64,000 bases of DNA from assembly GCA_963847675.1 (NCBI GenBank), contig CAWKAP010000009.1, forward strand, positions 62,001-126,000. Direction: 5' to 3'. Below the pieces are notes generated by a model that worked only from the letters and a program-made list of their open reading frames with translations, had not been told where the DNA came from and ran no database searches. Every line of letters starts with the position of its first letter. Within the stretch, counting starts at the first letter, position 1. The stretch is from JADJWR01 sp963847675 (GTDB taxonomy: Bacteria; Pseudomonadota; Gammaproteobacteria; Burkholderiales; Burkholderiaceae_F). The translations under genes were made by a program, and so were the position numbers. Shown here in pieces: positions 9,015-20,313 of the stretch.

Positions 9015-10160
9015 TCATACCTCGGCAAGCCGCGCCAGTGCGGCGCGCAGCGTGTCGTCCTTCTTGGCGAAACAGAAGCGCACGATGCGGTTGTCGAACG
9101 GCTGCGCATAGAGCCCGGCGATCGGGATCGCCGCCACGCCGTGGTGGCGCACCAGCCGCTCGGCGAAGCTGGCCTCCGGCTCGTCGGACACGGCGCTGTA
9201 ATCGGCGAGCACGAAGTAAGTGCCGGGACAGGGCAGCGGCCGCAGTCGCGTCCGCTGCAGGCCTTCGACGAACAGGTCGCGCTTGGCCTGGTAGAAGGCC
9301 GGCAGCGATTCGTAGTGCGCGGGGTCGACGAGGAAGCGGGCCAGCGCGTGCTGCGCCGGCGTGTTCACCGCGAAGACCATGAACTGGTGCACGCGGCGCA
9401 GCTCGGTCGAGAGCAGTGCCGGCGCGCAGCAGGTGGCGACCTTCCAGCCGGTGATGTGGAAGGTCTTGCCGAAGCTGGAGATCACGAAGGTGCGCTCGGC
9501 CAGTTCCGCCGAGCGGGCGAGGGAGCAGTGCGGCCTGCCGTCGAAGACGATGTGCTCGTAGACCTCGTCGGAAAGCAGGAGCGCCTCGGTGTCGCGCACG
9601 ATCGCTTCGAGCGCGGCGAGATCATCGCTGCCCAGGCAATACCCGCTCGGGTTGTGCGGGAAGTTGAGCATGACGAGCCGCGTGCGCGCAGTGATCGCCG
9701 CGCGTACCCGTTCCCAGTCGGGCGCGTAGCCGCGCGTGTGGTCGAGCGGCACGTACACGGGCGTGCCGCCGGCGAGCAGGATCGACGGCACGTAGCTGTC
9801 GTAGGTGGGCTCGAGCACGATGACTTCGTCGCCCGGGCGCACGACGGCCAGCACCGCGGCCATGATCGCCTGCGTGGCGCCGGCCGTGACGGTGACCTCG
9901 GTGTCGGGATCGTAGGTGCGGCCGTACAGCCGCGCGGTCTTGCCGGCGACGACTTCGCGCAGCGCCGCCACGCCGGCCATCGGCGCGTACTGGTTGTGGC
10001 CCGCGGCCACGCTTTCGGCGAGCAGCGCCTGCAACTGCGGGTCGCAGTTGAAATCCGGGAAGCCCTGGCCGAGGTTGACCGCGCCGTGCTTCACGGCGAG
10101 CGCCGACATCACGGTGAAGACCGTGGTACCGACGTTCGGCAGCTTGCTTGCGATCTGCAT
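9015..10160 (-). CDS. PLP-dependent class I/II aminotransferase (YbdL / methionine aminotransferase-like)
   Basis: A 381-residue fold-type I aminotransferase. The PLP lysine is visible in ISSFGKTFHITGWKVA, with the upstream FPHNPSG, LSDEVYEH and AGATQAI stretches typical of class I enzymes. The opening (NVGTTVFTVMSALAVKHGAVNLGQGFPDF) and overall pattern resemble YbdL, which prefers methionine and aromatic amino acids with 2-oxo acids. It is followed after 4 nt by the DAHP synthase, so a role in aromatic amino acid transamination or methionine salvage is plausible but not proven. The start ATG is the only one that keeps the normal length. Confidence 0.88.
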   Translation of the reverse strand: MQIASKLPNVGTTVFTVMSALAVKHGAVNLGQGFPDFNCDPQLQALLAESVAAGHNQYAPMAGVAALREVVAGKTARLYGRTYDPDTEVTVTAGATQAIMAAVLAVVRPGDEVIVLEPTYDSYVPSILLAGGTPVYVPLDHTRGYAPDWERVRAAITARTRLVMLNFPHNPSGYCLGSDDLAALEAIVRDTEALLLSDEVYEHIVFDGRPHCSLARSAELAERTFVISSFGKTFHITGWKVATCCAPALLSTELRRVHQFMVFAVNTPAQHALARFLVDPAHYESLPAFYQAKRDLFVEGLQRTRLRPLPCPGTYFVLADYSAVSDEPEASFAERLVRHHGVAAIPIAGLYAQPFDNRIVRFCFAKKDDTLRAALARLAEV

Positions 10161-10207
10161 GGCTGTTTCGTTGGAATGCAGGCGGAGCCCGCCGGGCGAG
10201 GACGAGG

Positions 10208-10648
10208 CTAGCCGTGGGCGCGATCGTAAGTCATTGCCGCACTTGGGCTGGCAATGTGCAGGCCGGCCGCCGCGGCGCGGCGCGCCAGTCGCAGCAGGGC
10301 CTTGTCGCGCGTCAGCAGCCAGTCGGCGTGGGCGCTGAAGGCGGCGTCGAGGAACTTCTGGTCGTCGGGATCGGTGCAGGTGACGGGCGCGGGCGCAACG
10401 TCTGCGATCGGTTCGCTGCAGCGTGCCCAGCGCGCCAGCATCCCGGCACGCACAGCGTCGTCGAGGCCGAAGCCCTCGCGCGCCAGCACCTCCGCGAACT
10501 CGGCATCGCAGTCGCCGCTGCGCAACGCGCGCAGGCTTCCCGCCTCGATCGCGGCGCGCAGCGGGCGCACCGACGGGTCGTCGAACAGCCACAGGTCGAG
10601 CAGCACGTTGGTGTCGAGCACCGCGCGCGGGGCCGGCGTCCCGCTCAC
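10208..10648 (-). CDS. PIN-domain protein, putative toxin component
   Basis: A 146-residue PIN-domain (COG1569-like) protein. Acidic residues expected for the metal site are present: the Asp of VLDTNVLLDLW near the start, the Glu in DAEFAEVL, and two Asps in CTDPDDQKFLDAA and LLTRDKALL. PIN proteins are Mg-dependent RNases, often toxins with a partner antitoxin. No antitoxin gene is seen next to it. Its GTG start overlaps the TGA stop of the alcohol dehydrogenase gene (GTGA), so it is probably translated by coupling with that gene. Toxicity is an inference from the family only. Confidence 0.8.
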   Translation of the reverse strand: MSGTPAPRAVLDTNVLLDLWLFDDPSVRPLRAAIEAGSLRALRSGDCDAEFAEVLAREGFGLDDAVRAGMLARWARCSEPIADVAPAPVTCTDPDDQKFLDAAFSAHADWLLTRDKALLRLARRAAAAGLHIASPSAAMTYDRAHG

Positions 10649-11640
10649 GGGCACAGCAGCACCGCCGCGCCCTGCACGCGACCCTCGCGCAGCGCGGCCA
10701 GCGCCTCGTTGGCTTCGGCGAGCGGCCAGGTCTGCACGTGCGTGCGGATCGGCACCTGCGGAGCGAGTGCGAGGAACTGCTCGGCATCCTCGCGGGTCAG
10801 GTTGGCCACCGAGCGAACGACGCGTTCGCCCCACAGGATCTCGTACGGGAACGCGGGGATCTCGCTCATGTGGATGCCGCCGCAGACGACGATGCCGGCC
10901 TTGCGCGTCGCGCGCAGCGCGGCGGGCACCAGCGCGCCCACCGGCGCGAACAGCACCGCGGCATCGAGGGGCTCGGGCGGTGGTTGCGTCGAATCGCCGG
11001 CCCACGCGCAGCCGAGCGAGCGGGCAAAGGCCTGACCCTCGGCGTCGCCGGGCTTGGTGAACGCGAATACGCGGCGACCCTGCCAGATCGCCAGCTGGAC
11101 GATCAGGTGCGCCGCCGCACCGAAACCATAGATGCCCAGGGTGTGCGCGTCGTCGGTGAAGCGCAACGACCGGTAGCCGATCAGCCCCGCGCACAGCAGG
11201 GGCGCGGCGTGCGCGTCGTCGTAGGCATCGGGCAGCGGAAAGACGTAACGGGCGTCGGCCAGCACGTGCCCGGCGTAGCCGCCGTCGCGCGTGTAGCCGG
11301 TGAATTCCGGCGCGTCGCACAGGTTTTCGCGCGAGGCGAGGCACTGCGGGCAGCGACCGCACGTTGCCCCCAGCCATGGCACGCCGACGCGCTCCCCTTC
11401 GCGGAAACGATCGACACCCGCGCCGATGGCGGCGACACGGCCGACCACTTCGTGCCCGAGCACCAGCGGCAGCTTCGGTTGCGTGAGATCCCCGTCCGCG
11501 ACATGCAGGTCGGTGCGGCAGACACCACAGGCGGAGACCTTGACCAGCACTTCGCCGGGCGCCGGGTCGCGCACTGCAATCTGCCGCGCAGCCAGCGGCC
11601 GCCCCGGAGCATCGAGCACCATCGCCGGCGTGGTTCGCAT
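10645..11640 (-). CDS. Zinc-dependent alcohol dehydrogenase family protein
   Basis: A 331-residue medium-chain dehydrogenase. Catalytic zinc ligands are visible as the Cys in SACGVCRTDLH, His-Glu in LGHEVVGRV and the Cys in LLCAGLIGYRSL. The structural zinc lobe is CGRCPQCLASRENLC. The cofactor motif is a degenerate IYGFGAAAHL. The sequence resembles the subgroup annotated as zinc-binding alcohol dehydrogenase (AdhA-type). The ATG start lies 11 nt downstream of the DUF2237 stop, and the stop overlaps the PIN gene. The substrate alcohol is unknown. Confidence 0.88.
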   Translation of the reverse strand: MRTTPAMVLDAPGRPLAARQIAVRDPAPGEVLVKVSACGVCRTDLHVADGDLTQPKLPLVLGHEVVGRVAAIGAGVDRFREGERVGVPWLGATCGRCPQCLASRENLCDAPEFTGYTRDGGYAGHVLADARYVFPLPDAYDDAHAAPLLCAGLIGYRSLRFTDDAHTLGIYGFGAAAHLIVQLAIWQGRRVFAFTKPGDAEGQAFARSLGCAWAGDSTQPPPEPLDAAVLFAPVGALVPAALRATRKAGIVVCGGIHMSEIPAFPYEILWGERVVRSVANLTREDAEQFLALAPQVPIRTHVQTWPLAEANEALAALREGRVQGAAVLLCP

Positions 11641-11651
11641 GACAGGCAGAG

Positions 11652-12038
11652 TCAGGCGGCTGCCGCGTGCGCCTGCAACTGGTCGAGGGTCACGACCTCG
11701 AGCGCTTTCTCGTGCGTCGCCGCGAGCAGCACGGGCGGTGCCTCGCCGGCATCGAGCGCCTCCTTCCAGCGGGAGACGCACAGGCACCAGCGGTCGCCCG
11801 GTTGCAGCCCGGGAAAACCGAACTCCGGGCGTGGCGTGACGAGGTCGTTGCCGCGCCGGCGCGAGAAGGCGAGAAATTCCTCGGTCATCAGCGCGCACAC
11901 CGTGTGCGAGCCGACGTCCTGCGGGCCGGTGTGGCAGTAGCCGTCGCGATTGAAGCCGGTGAGCGGCGATGTGCAGCAGCAGGCCAGCGGCGCACCGAAG
12001 ACGTTGCGGGCCGAGGACGGAAACGCCGGGTCGCGCAT
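11652..12038 (-). CDS. DUF2237 family protein
   Basis: A 128-residue protein of the DUF2237 family, recognised by ARNVFGAPLACCCTSPLTGFNRDGYC near the N-terminus, VCALMTEEFLAFSRRRGNDL in the middle, and PGDRWCLCVSRWKEALDAG…PPVLLAATHEKALE at the end. Several conserved cysteines and the GxxRDGxC pattern suggest a metal or redox role, but no function has been assigned to the family as far as I know. The gene starts 3 nt after the lipoprotein gene stop, so it is likely in the same transcript as the Mla-like genes. Confidence 0.88.
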   Translation of the reverse strand: MRDPAFPSSARNVFGAPLACCCTSPLTGFNRDGYCHTGPQDVGSHTVCALMTEEFLAFSRRRGNDLVTPRPEFGFPGLQPGDRWCLCVSRWKEALDAGEAPPVLLAATHEKALEVVTLDQLQAHAAAA

Positions 12039-12041
12039 GCC

Positions 12042-12671
12042 TCAGGGCCGGGTGTGGGCTGCCACCGTGGCCTCGACCCATTCGGCCAGCGGATCGAGCA
12101 CATCGGCGACCGCGACGGCAAAGGCGGCAACCGCCGCCGGCGCTGCCGCTTCGCCTACCGGCGGTGCGGCGGTAAAGGTTCGCTGCGCGACGCGACTGCG
12201 GTCGCGGCGATGGATCAGCTCGGCGCGCAAACTGAGCTGTGCCCGTCCCGGCGTGCCGCTGACGTCGTGGACCAGCGTTTCGAGCGCGAGGGTCAGCAGC
12301 CAGTCGCTGCTGACCGGCTGGCCGAGCTGCGTTACGGCAGCAAAGCGCCCGCGCGCCTCGAGCCTCTGCTGCGCCAGCAGGGCCAGGCGCAGCGACGGCC
12401 GCTCGGTCCACGAGGCGAACTGGTAGAACGCCCGCTCGCCCGCCCGACGCGAAAAGACAACCGGGATCGAGTCGGCGAGCGGATCCGCGCCGATGCCCTG
12501 GATGGCAATCCTCGCCTTCGCATTCGCTGCCTTGGGCTCGGCCGATGCGGGCCGCGCATCGGCGAGCACGTAGTAGGTCATCGCCGGCACATCGGCGCTG
12601 CCGACGCTGACCGAGACGCATCCCGACAGCGACAGCGCCGCGGCGGCAAGAAGGGCGGCCAGGCGCTTCAC
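12042..12671 (-). CDS. ABC-type transport auxiliary lipoprotein (PqiC-like)
   Basis: A 209-residue lipoprotein: MKRLAALLAAAALSLSGCVSV is a signal peptide with lipobox LSGC. The mature part begins with TYYVLADARP, typical of the ABC-type transport auxiliary domain shared by PqiC-like proteins. These lipoproteins sit at the outer membrane and work with MCE proteins in lipid traffic. The start codon overlaps the stop of the MCE gene by 4 nt (ATGA), so the two are translationally coupled. It occupies the position that MlaA or MlaC would have in an mla operon, so this system is of the MCE-plus-PqiC type. Confidence 0.88.
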   Translation of the reverse strand: MKRLAALLAAAALSLSGCVSVSVGSADVPAMTYYVLADARPASAEPKAANAKARIAIQGIGADPLADSIPVVFSRRAGERAFYQFASWTERPSLRLALLAQQRLEARGRFAAVTQLGQPVSSDWLLTLALETLVHDVSGTPGRAQLSLRAELIHRRDRSRVAQRTFTAAPPVGEAAAPAAVAAFAVAVADVLDPLAEWVEATVAAHTRP

Positions 12672-13657
12672 GGCATCTTCTCGCCGGGGCCCAGCCGCGC
12701 GGGCTCGGGGCCGAGCAGCGCCGTGCGCGGGTCGCTCAGCCGATCGAGCGAACGCTGCATCGTCTGCAGGCTGGTGCGCAGCTCGGTGACGGCAACCAGC
12801 AGTTGGTCGTCGATGTGCGTGGCGCTGGCGTCGAGGCGGCGCGCCGTCGTGGTCGCCTCGGTCTGCAATGCGGCCAGCGAGGTCGCCATCTGCGCCATTG
12901 CGCGCTGCGTTTCGGCGGCGGTTGCGCGGAAGTCGGCGACCAGCACGCGCGTGTCGTCCAGCGTGGCCGCCGCGCTGCCGCCGACGCGTTCGGTTGCCGT
13001 GGCGACGTGCTCGGCGGTGCGGCGGAACTCGCGCGCGGCACCGCGGATTTCGTCGAGCGTGCCGGACAGGCCGGCCAGCTGGCGGTCGAGGTTGCTCGTC
13101 AGCCCGCGCAGATTCGTCAGCGTCTCCGCGACCGCGTTGCGGTTCTCGGTCGTGAAGACGCGGTTGAGGTTCTGCAGGACTTCCGCGGCCATGTCGCCGA
13201 GCTCGGTGACGCGGCCGGTGATCTCCGCGATGTCGGAGCGCCCCTCGCCGATCACCGGGTAAGGCTGCCCCTTGGGCGTCTCGGTGAGCGGCGGCCCGGC
13301 CGGTTCGGGGGTCACCAGCTGGACCTGCGCGATGCCGGTGACGAAGTTGCGGGTGATCACGGCCGACGTGTTCGTCCGCACCGGTGCGCGGCGATCGAGG
13401 CGCACGTCGACGCGCGCCCGGTTCAGGTGCTCGGTCGACAGCTGGTAGTCGAGCACGCGGCCGATACTGATGCCACGCATGCTGACGTTGGAGCCGACCG
13501 CAAGGCCGTCGAGCGCCTGGCGCTCGAAATAGATGACGTAGCGGGCGAAATCGCGCTCGGCGCCGGTGCGCTTCAGCCAGATGACCGACATCACCAGCGC
13601 GACGGCCAGCGCGATGACCGCGATGCCGACGTAGGTGTACTTCGCTTCAGCTTCCAT
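12668..13657 (-). CDS. MCE domain protein (MlaD-like) of a lipid ABC transporter
   Basis: The 329-residue protein has one N-terminal membrane helix (about residues 8-27), an MCE domain (about 38-120, including GSNVSMRGISIGRVLDYQL), and a long helical tail (150-310) with heptad-like spacing suited to a periplasmic needle or tunnel. MCE proteins form hexameric rings carrying phospholipids between membranes. The start overlaps the end of the ATPase gene by 11 nt. Together with the ATPase, permease and lipoprotein it makes a complete MCE transport set; direction of lipid movement cannot be read from sequence. Confidence 0.9.
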   Translation of the reverse strand: MEAEAKYTYVGIAVIALAVALVMSVIWLKRTGAERDFARYVIYFERQALDGLAVGSNVSMRGISIGRVLDYQLSTEHLNRARVDVRLDRRAPVRTNTSAVITRNFVTGIAQVQLVTPEPAGPPLTETPKGQPYPVIGEGRSDIAEITGRVTELGDMAAEVLQNLNRVFTTENRNAVAETLTNLRGLTSNLDRQLAGLSGTLDEIRGAAREFRRTAEHVATATERVGGSAAATLDDTRVLVADFRATAAETQRAMAQMATSLAALQTEATTTARRLDASATHIDDQLLVAVTELRTSLQTMQRSLDRLSDPRTALLGPEPARLGPGEKMP

Positions 13658-14429
13658 CGCTTCGGTTTGGTGGACCGCCGACCATTGTACGGATGGCGAA
13701 GTAGGAACGGACCCACGAATGATCGACCTTCACGACGTCGGACATCGCTCCGTCCGCCAGCACCTTGCCTTCGGCCAGCACGATCAGGCGGTCGACCACC
13801 GTCAGCAGTGTGTCGAGGTCGTGCGTGACCAGGAACACCGTGATGCCGAGGTTGTCGACCAGCGAACGCACCAGTGCATCGAAAGAACGCGCGGTAATGG
13901 GATCGAGTCCCGAGGTCGGCTCGTCGAGGAAGAGGATCTCCGGTTCCAGCGCCAGTGCGCGGGCCAGCGCCGCGCGCTTGCGCATGCCTCCGGAAAGCTC
14001 GCTCGGCATCTTGGCACCGGCGTCTGCAGGCAGTCCCGCCTGCGCCAGCCGCAGCCGCACCAGATGGTCGCGCAGCGCGTGCGAGACGTGCGTGTGCTCC
14101 GCAAGCGGCACGGCGACGTTCTGCGCCACACTCAGCGACGAGAACAGCGCGCCGTCCTGGAAGGTCATCCCGAAGCGCCGGCGGATCCCGGCAACTTCCG
14201 ACGCCGACGACCGCCACATGTCGGTGCCGAGGACGTGGACCGTGCCTTCGGTGGGGCGATGCAGGCCGATGATCTCCCGCAGCAGCACCGACTTGCCGGT
14301 GCCCGACCCGCCGATCAGCGCAACCAGGGTGCCGGGCTCGACCTTGAACGACACGCCGTCGTGCACGGTGACGTCGCCGAAGCGCGTGACGATGCGGTCG
14401 ACTTCGATCACCGGAGCGGGACTGTTCAT
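13647..14429 (-). CDS. ABC transporter ATP-binding protein (MlaF-like)
   Basis: A 260-residue ABC ATPase. The Walker A motif is GGSGTGKSVL, the signature is ELSGGMRKRAALARAL, Walker B is EILFLDEPTSGLDP, and the switch His is in VTHDLD. The FGMTFQDGALFSSLSVAQNV stretch after the Q-loop is characteristic of MlaF/Ttg2A-type lipid transporters. It is followed by the MCE gene and preceded by the permease gene with a 19-nt gap, consistent with a single operon. It energises the permease at the inner membrane. Confidence 0.93.
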   Translation of the reverse strand: MNSPAPVIEVDRIVTRFGDVTVHDGVSFKVEPGTLVALIGGSGTGKSVLLREIIGLHRPTEGTVHVLGTDMWRSSASEVAGIRRRFGMTFQDGALFSSLSVAQNVAVPLAEHTHVSHALRDHLVRLRLAQAGLPADAGAKMPSELSGGMRKRAALARALALEPEILFLDEPTSGLDPITARSFDALVRSLVDNLGITVFLVTHDLDTLLTVVDRLIVLAEGKVLADGAMSDVVKVDHSWVRSYFAIRTMVGGPPNRSDGS

Positions 14430-14448
14430 CTGGCGCAGCGACGGGGAT

Positions 14449-15573
14449 TCAGATCCCGAGCTCCTGGAACAGCACGGCGAACGCCGCGTCGAGCAGGATC
14501 ACCGAGACGATGCTCTGCACGACGGTGGAGGTCGTCGCCAGGCCGACCGCGCGCGTGTCGCGGCCGACGTGCATGCCCATGCGACAGCCGACTACCGCGA
14601 TGGCCAGGGCGAACACCGGCGTCTTGATCAGGCCGGCCCACACGTGTGTGATGGACAAGGCGTAATGGAGCCGTTCCGCGAAAGCGGCGGGTGGGATGCC
14701 GAGCATCGCGTCGGCGACCAGCGCGGCGCCGGCCAGGCCCGCGACCAGTCCGATGAAGGAAAGCAGCGGCAGGGCGATGAGCAGCGCCAGCACGCGCGGC
14801 ACGACCAGCACCTGCATCGGCGACAGGCCGAGCGTGCGGATGGCGTCGGTCTCCTCGGTCAGCCGCATCGAGCCGAGCTGGGCGGTGAAGGCGGCGCCCG
14901 AACGTCCGGCGATGATGACGGCGACGATGATCGGCGCGAACTCGCGCGACATGCCAATGCCCACGCCGTCGACGACGAAGATGTTGGCGCCGTACTGCTC
15001 GGCCTGCAGCCCGAGCAGGTAGGCGAACACGACGCCGATCAGCAGCGTGACCAGCGACACCACCGGGATCGCGTTCAGGCAGGCGTGCTCGAGCTGCACG
15101 GTCAGTTCGCGCAGCCGCAGCCGGCCCGGCATGACGACGACTTCAAGGAACGCCGCCAGCGTCTCGCCGAGGAAATTGACGTGGTCGGCCCCCTGCCGGT
15201 AGATGATCGTCGCGCGCTCGCCGACCTCGGCCAGCCAGCGGCGCTTCGGGTGCGGCACCGGTTCGCCGAGCACGGCGCGGCGCTTCAGGACGTCGTCGAG
15301 CACGCGCCGATGCGGCGCCGAGAACCCCTGCCAGGTGACGGACTCGTGATGCAGGCCGGCGCCGTCGATGGCGCGGATCAGTGCGAGCGCGGCCGCGGAG
15401 TCCAGGGCGGTCAGGCCTTCGCCGTCGACCGTCAATGGCGCGCGTGGCTGCATTCGGGCCAGCGAAGGCGCGAGCGCCGGTATCTCGGCAAGGCGCCACG
15501 CGCCCGCCAGGGTGAGCCGCAGGCCGTCGTCGCTCAACGCGAGGTCGTGTTCCGCCGCAGCTGCGGGGGTCAT
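14449..15573 (-). CDS. MlaE-like permease with N-terminal STAS-type domain
   Basis: A 374-residue protein. Residues about 1-110 are soluble and read like a STAS domain (…APLTVDGEGLTALDSAAALALIRAI…). The rest is a MlaE permease with the family core NAIPVVSLVTLLIGVVFAYLLGLQAEQYGA, EFAPIIVAVIIAGRSGAAFTAQLGSM and RLTEETDAIRTLG. In classical mla systems STAS is the separate protein MlaB, so this is the fused version known from many proteobacteria. The start ATG overlaps the stop of an upstream small gene (ATGA). Longer in-frame upstream sequence exists but is low complexity and was not included. Confidence 0.9.
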   Translation of the reverse strand: MTPAAAAEHDLALSDDGLRLTLAGAWRLAEIPALAPSLARMQPRAPLTVDGEGLTALDSAAALALIRAIDGAGLHHESVTWQGFSAPHRRVLDDVLKRRAVLGEPVPHPKRRWLAEVGERATIIYRQGADHVNFLGETLAAFLEVVVMPGRLRLRELTVQLEHACLNAIPVVSLVTLLIGVVFAYLLGLQAEQYGANIFVVDGVGIGMSREFAPIIVAVIIAGRSGAAFTAQLGSMRLTEETDAIRTLGLSPMQVLVVPRVLALLIALPLLSFIGLVAGLAGAALVADAMLGIPPAAFAERLHYALSITHVWAGLIKTPVFALAIAVVGCRMGMHVGRDTRAVGLATTSTVVQSIVSVILLDAAFAVLFQELGI

Positions 15574-15782
15574 CGGGACAACGGCGACGATCCGGAGGGT
15601 TGGGCCGACGCCGGTGCGGCGGGGGCCGAAGCAGCCGGCGTCGCCGGCACGCAGGCCCGCACGAGCATCAGCAGCAGCAGCGCGAGCGCGGCCAGCGGCC
15701 ACGCGGTGTCGAGAAAACCGCGCGGCGGATCGGCGCGATCGATGACCTCGGATCTGCCGTCATCGCTTGCAGAGGGTTGCAT
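15570..15782 (-). CDS. Small single-pass membrane protein heading the mla-like operon
   Basis: A 70-residue predicted protein: a polar N-terminus (about 1-25), one hydrophobic helix (about 26-43, WPLAALALLLLMLVRACV) and an Ala/Pro/Ser-rich tail. It matches no family I recognise. Support for it being a gene is its 4-nt ATGA overlap with the permease start and the sensible membrane topology; there is no homology evidence. It might be an accessory subunit or a leader peptide that couples translation of the permease. The region 15783-15851 before it and acnA is short and shows nothing clear. Confidence 0.55.
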   Translation of the reverse strand: MQPSASDDGRSEVIDRADPPRGFLDTAWPLAALALLLLMLVRACVPATPAASAPAAPASAQPSGSSPLSR

Positions 15783-15851
15783 GGCGGTGCGCTCGAAAAG
15801 CGAGGCGGGGAGCAGCCTCCATCATGCGCCGGGTTCGGGCCTGGCGGGTCG

Positions 15852-18671
<2,820 letters not shown>

Positions 18672-18784
18672 CTGTTTTTCCTCGCTTGGATCAGGACATC
18701 GTAAAGAATTCCGTGGCGGGCGCGGCCGGCCCGTCCTCGCAGGCGGCGGGCGCCCCGCCGCGTCGCGCCTGGCTCCTCATGGAG

Positions 18785-19216
18785 TCAGCGCCGCGATGCC
18801 TCGCTGCGTCGGCACAGGACCGGCCGGTCGAGCAGGCTCTCGAAGGTCAGCATGGCCTCGTCGCCCCGTTCGATCCACGTGACCTTGCCGTCGGCGCTGG
18901 CGTAAGCGGGGTCCGAAGAACGGCGCACGCGCTCGACGGCCACTCGGGTGCCGGCGTAGGTCAGCCAGGCTTCCTCGGACGGCCGCAGTGGATGCGAGTT
19001 CAGCAGCACGCTGCGTTCGTTCTCGCACAGCCAGGTACTCGTCAGCGGGCGCTCGCGGCCGACTGCCGCGGGCTCGGGCGGCTGCGCCATCACGGCGCCG
19101 CTTGCCGCCGCCATCAGCACCAGCGTGCACAGCATCGAAGGGCGCCGCAAAAGGTGCGGCGATGGCGGCGTGGCCGAGAGGGCGTCGCGTCGCCGCGGCA
19201 GGCGTGATTCGTTCAT
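18785..19216 (-). CDS. MliC-like periplasmic lysozyme inhibitor
   Basis: A 143-residue exported protein. A signal sequence (LCTLVLMAAASGAVMAQ) precedes a domain of about 90 residues that follows the MliC pattern: WLCENERSV near its start, AWLTYAGTRVAVERVRRSSDPAYASADGKVTWIERGDEAML in the core, and a closing Cys in PVLCRRSE. MliC/PliC proteins block c-type lysozyme; the motif SDPAYASADG stands where the family's SASGARY-like loop sits. The listed start gives a long N-region; the internal ATG 27 codons later (position 19135) may be the real one. It lies inside the TCA gene group, which is unusual. Confidence 0.7.
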   Translation of the reverse strand: MNESRLPRRRDALSATPPSPHLLRRPSMLCTLVLMAAASGAVMAQPPEPAAVGRERPLTSTWLCENERSVLLNSHPLRPSEEAWLTYAGTRVAVERVRRSSDPAYASADGKVTWIERGDEAMLTFESLLDRPVLCRRSEASRR

Positions 19217-19256
19217 CGTGTCGCCCGGGCGAACAAGGCACCGCCTGAGCATCGCG

Positions 19257-20300
19257 TCAGCCGGCGCCGAAGAACCGCCACCGCGCGGGCTCCGGGATCG
19301 GCACGCCGGCGGCGCCGGCACGGCGCAGCAGGGTCCAGAACAGGCGATAGCTGGCGCGATCGTGGAGCACGCCGTCGTCCTCGATCGGGCCCCACTGCGC
19401 GTCCGCGGCGGCGAGCAGGATCCGCGCTGCCCGGGCGACCTCGTCGTGCTTCGGCTGCATTCCGCTGAGGATCGGCGCGATCTGGTCCGGGTGCACGCTC
19501 CACATGCGCGTGTAGCCGAACTCGCGCGCGGCGCGTTCGGCATCGGCGGCCACCTGTTGCAGGTCGCGCAGCGCCGTCGACACGTTGTGCGACGGCACCT
19601 TCAGGTGTGCGTGCGCCGCGGCGGCGATTTCGACCTTGGCGCGGTGCACCAGCGGGTGATCGAACTGGCCCGCCCCGGTGAGCACGCTGGCCGGTATTGC
19701 GCCGTGATGGGCGGAAACGAAGTCCATCAGTCCGAACGACAGGCACTGCACCTGCGGATGCGCGGCAATCGCCTCGATCTCGCGCAACGCGCCGTGCGTT
19801 TCGATCAGCACGTGCAGCGCAATGCGCTGTCCGCGCGGGGCGTACGCGTTGACGCGGCCCCCCATCGCCTCGACAGTGGCCAGGCCGCGCACCTTCGGCA
19901 GCGTCACATACGCCACGCGTGTGCCGGCGGCCGGCAGGATGATCTCGAGGTCCTTCTGCCAGTGCGGGTGGCTGATGTCGTGGATGCGGATGCCGACGCG
20001 GCCGAACCGGTTGGCGGCCGACGAGATCACCGCGGCGACCATCTGGGCGTGCTCGCGCTCGCGGCCGACCGGTGCGCCGTCCTCGCAATCGGCGGTGATG
20101 TCGAAGACCGGGCCGAGTTGGGCCTGGTAGGCCAGCGCCTTGAGCAGGAAGCGCTCGTTGCCGGCGTAGTGGTCGCACACCGGCAGCACGAAAGGCTGCG
20201 CGTCGCCGGCAAAAAGCGCGTGCTGTGGCTGCAGCGCCGCCGGCGGTCGCGGCGCGACCACCGACAGCGCGCCGGTCGCCTCCGGCGTGGCCTTGTCCAC
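19257..20300 (-). CDS. HpcH/HpaI aldolase / citrate lyase beta (CitE)-like protein
   Basis: A 347-residue protein of the CitE-like superfamily, which cleaves or forms CoA thioesters such as malyl-CoA or citramalyl-CoA. Visible family features are FDITADCEDGAPVGRE (metal-binding acidic residues), VRIHD-like GRVGIRIHDISHP, YVTLPKV, HVLIETHGAL (metal Glu) and LSFGLMDFVSAHHG. The exact substrate is unknown. The gene starts with GTG 13 nt after the mdh stop and is therefore likely co-transcribed with mdh; the same neighbour relation occurs in other betaproteobacteria as far as I recall. Confidence 0.85.
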   Translation of the reverse strand: MDKATPEATGALSVVAPRPPAALQPQHALFAGDAQPFVLPVCDHYAGNERFLLKALAYQAQLGPVFDITADCEDGAPVGREREHAQMVAAVISSAANRFGRVGIRIHDISHPHWQKDLEIILPAAGTRVAYVTLPKVRGLATVEAMGGRVNAYAPRGQRIALHVLIETHGALREIEAIAAHPQVQCLSFGLMDFVSAHHGAIPASVLTGAGQFDHPLVHRAKVEIAAAAHAHLKVPSHNVSTALRDLQQVAADAERAAREFGYTRMWSVHPDQIAPILSGMQPKHDEVARAARILLAAADAQWGPIEDDGVLHDRASYRLFWTLLRRAGAAGVPIPEPARWRFFGAG

Positions 20301-20313
20301 CTTGCCGGGGCGC

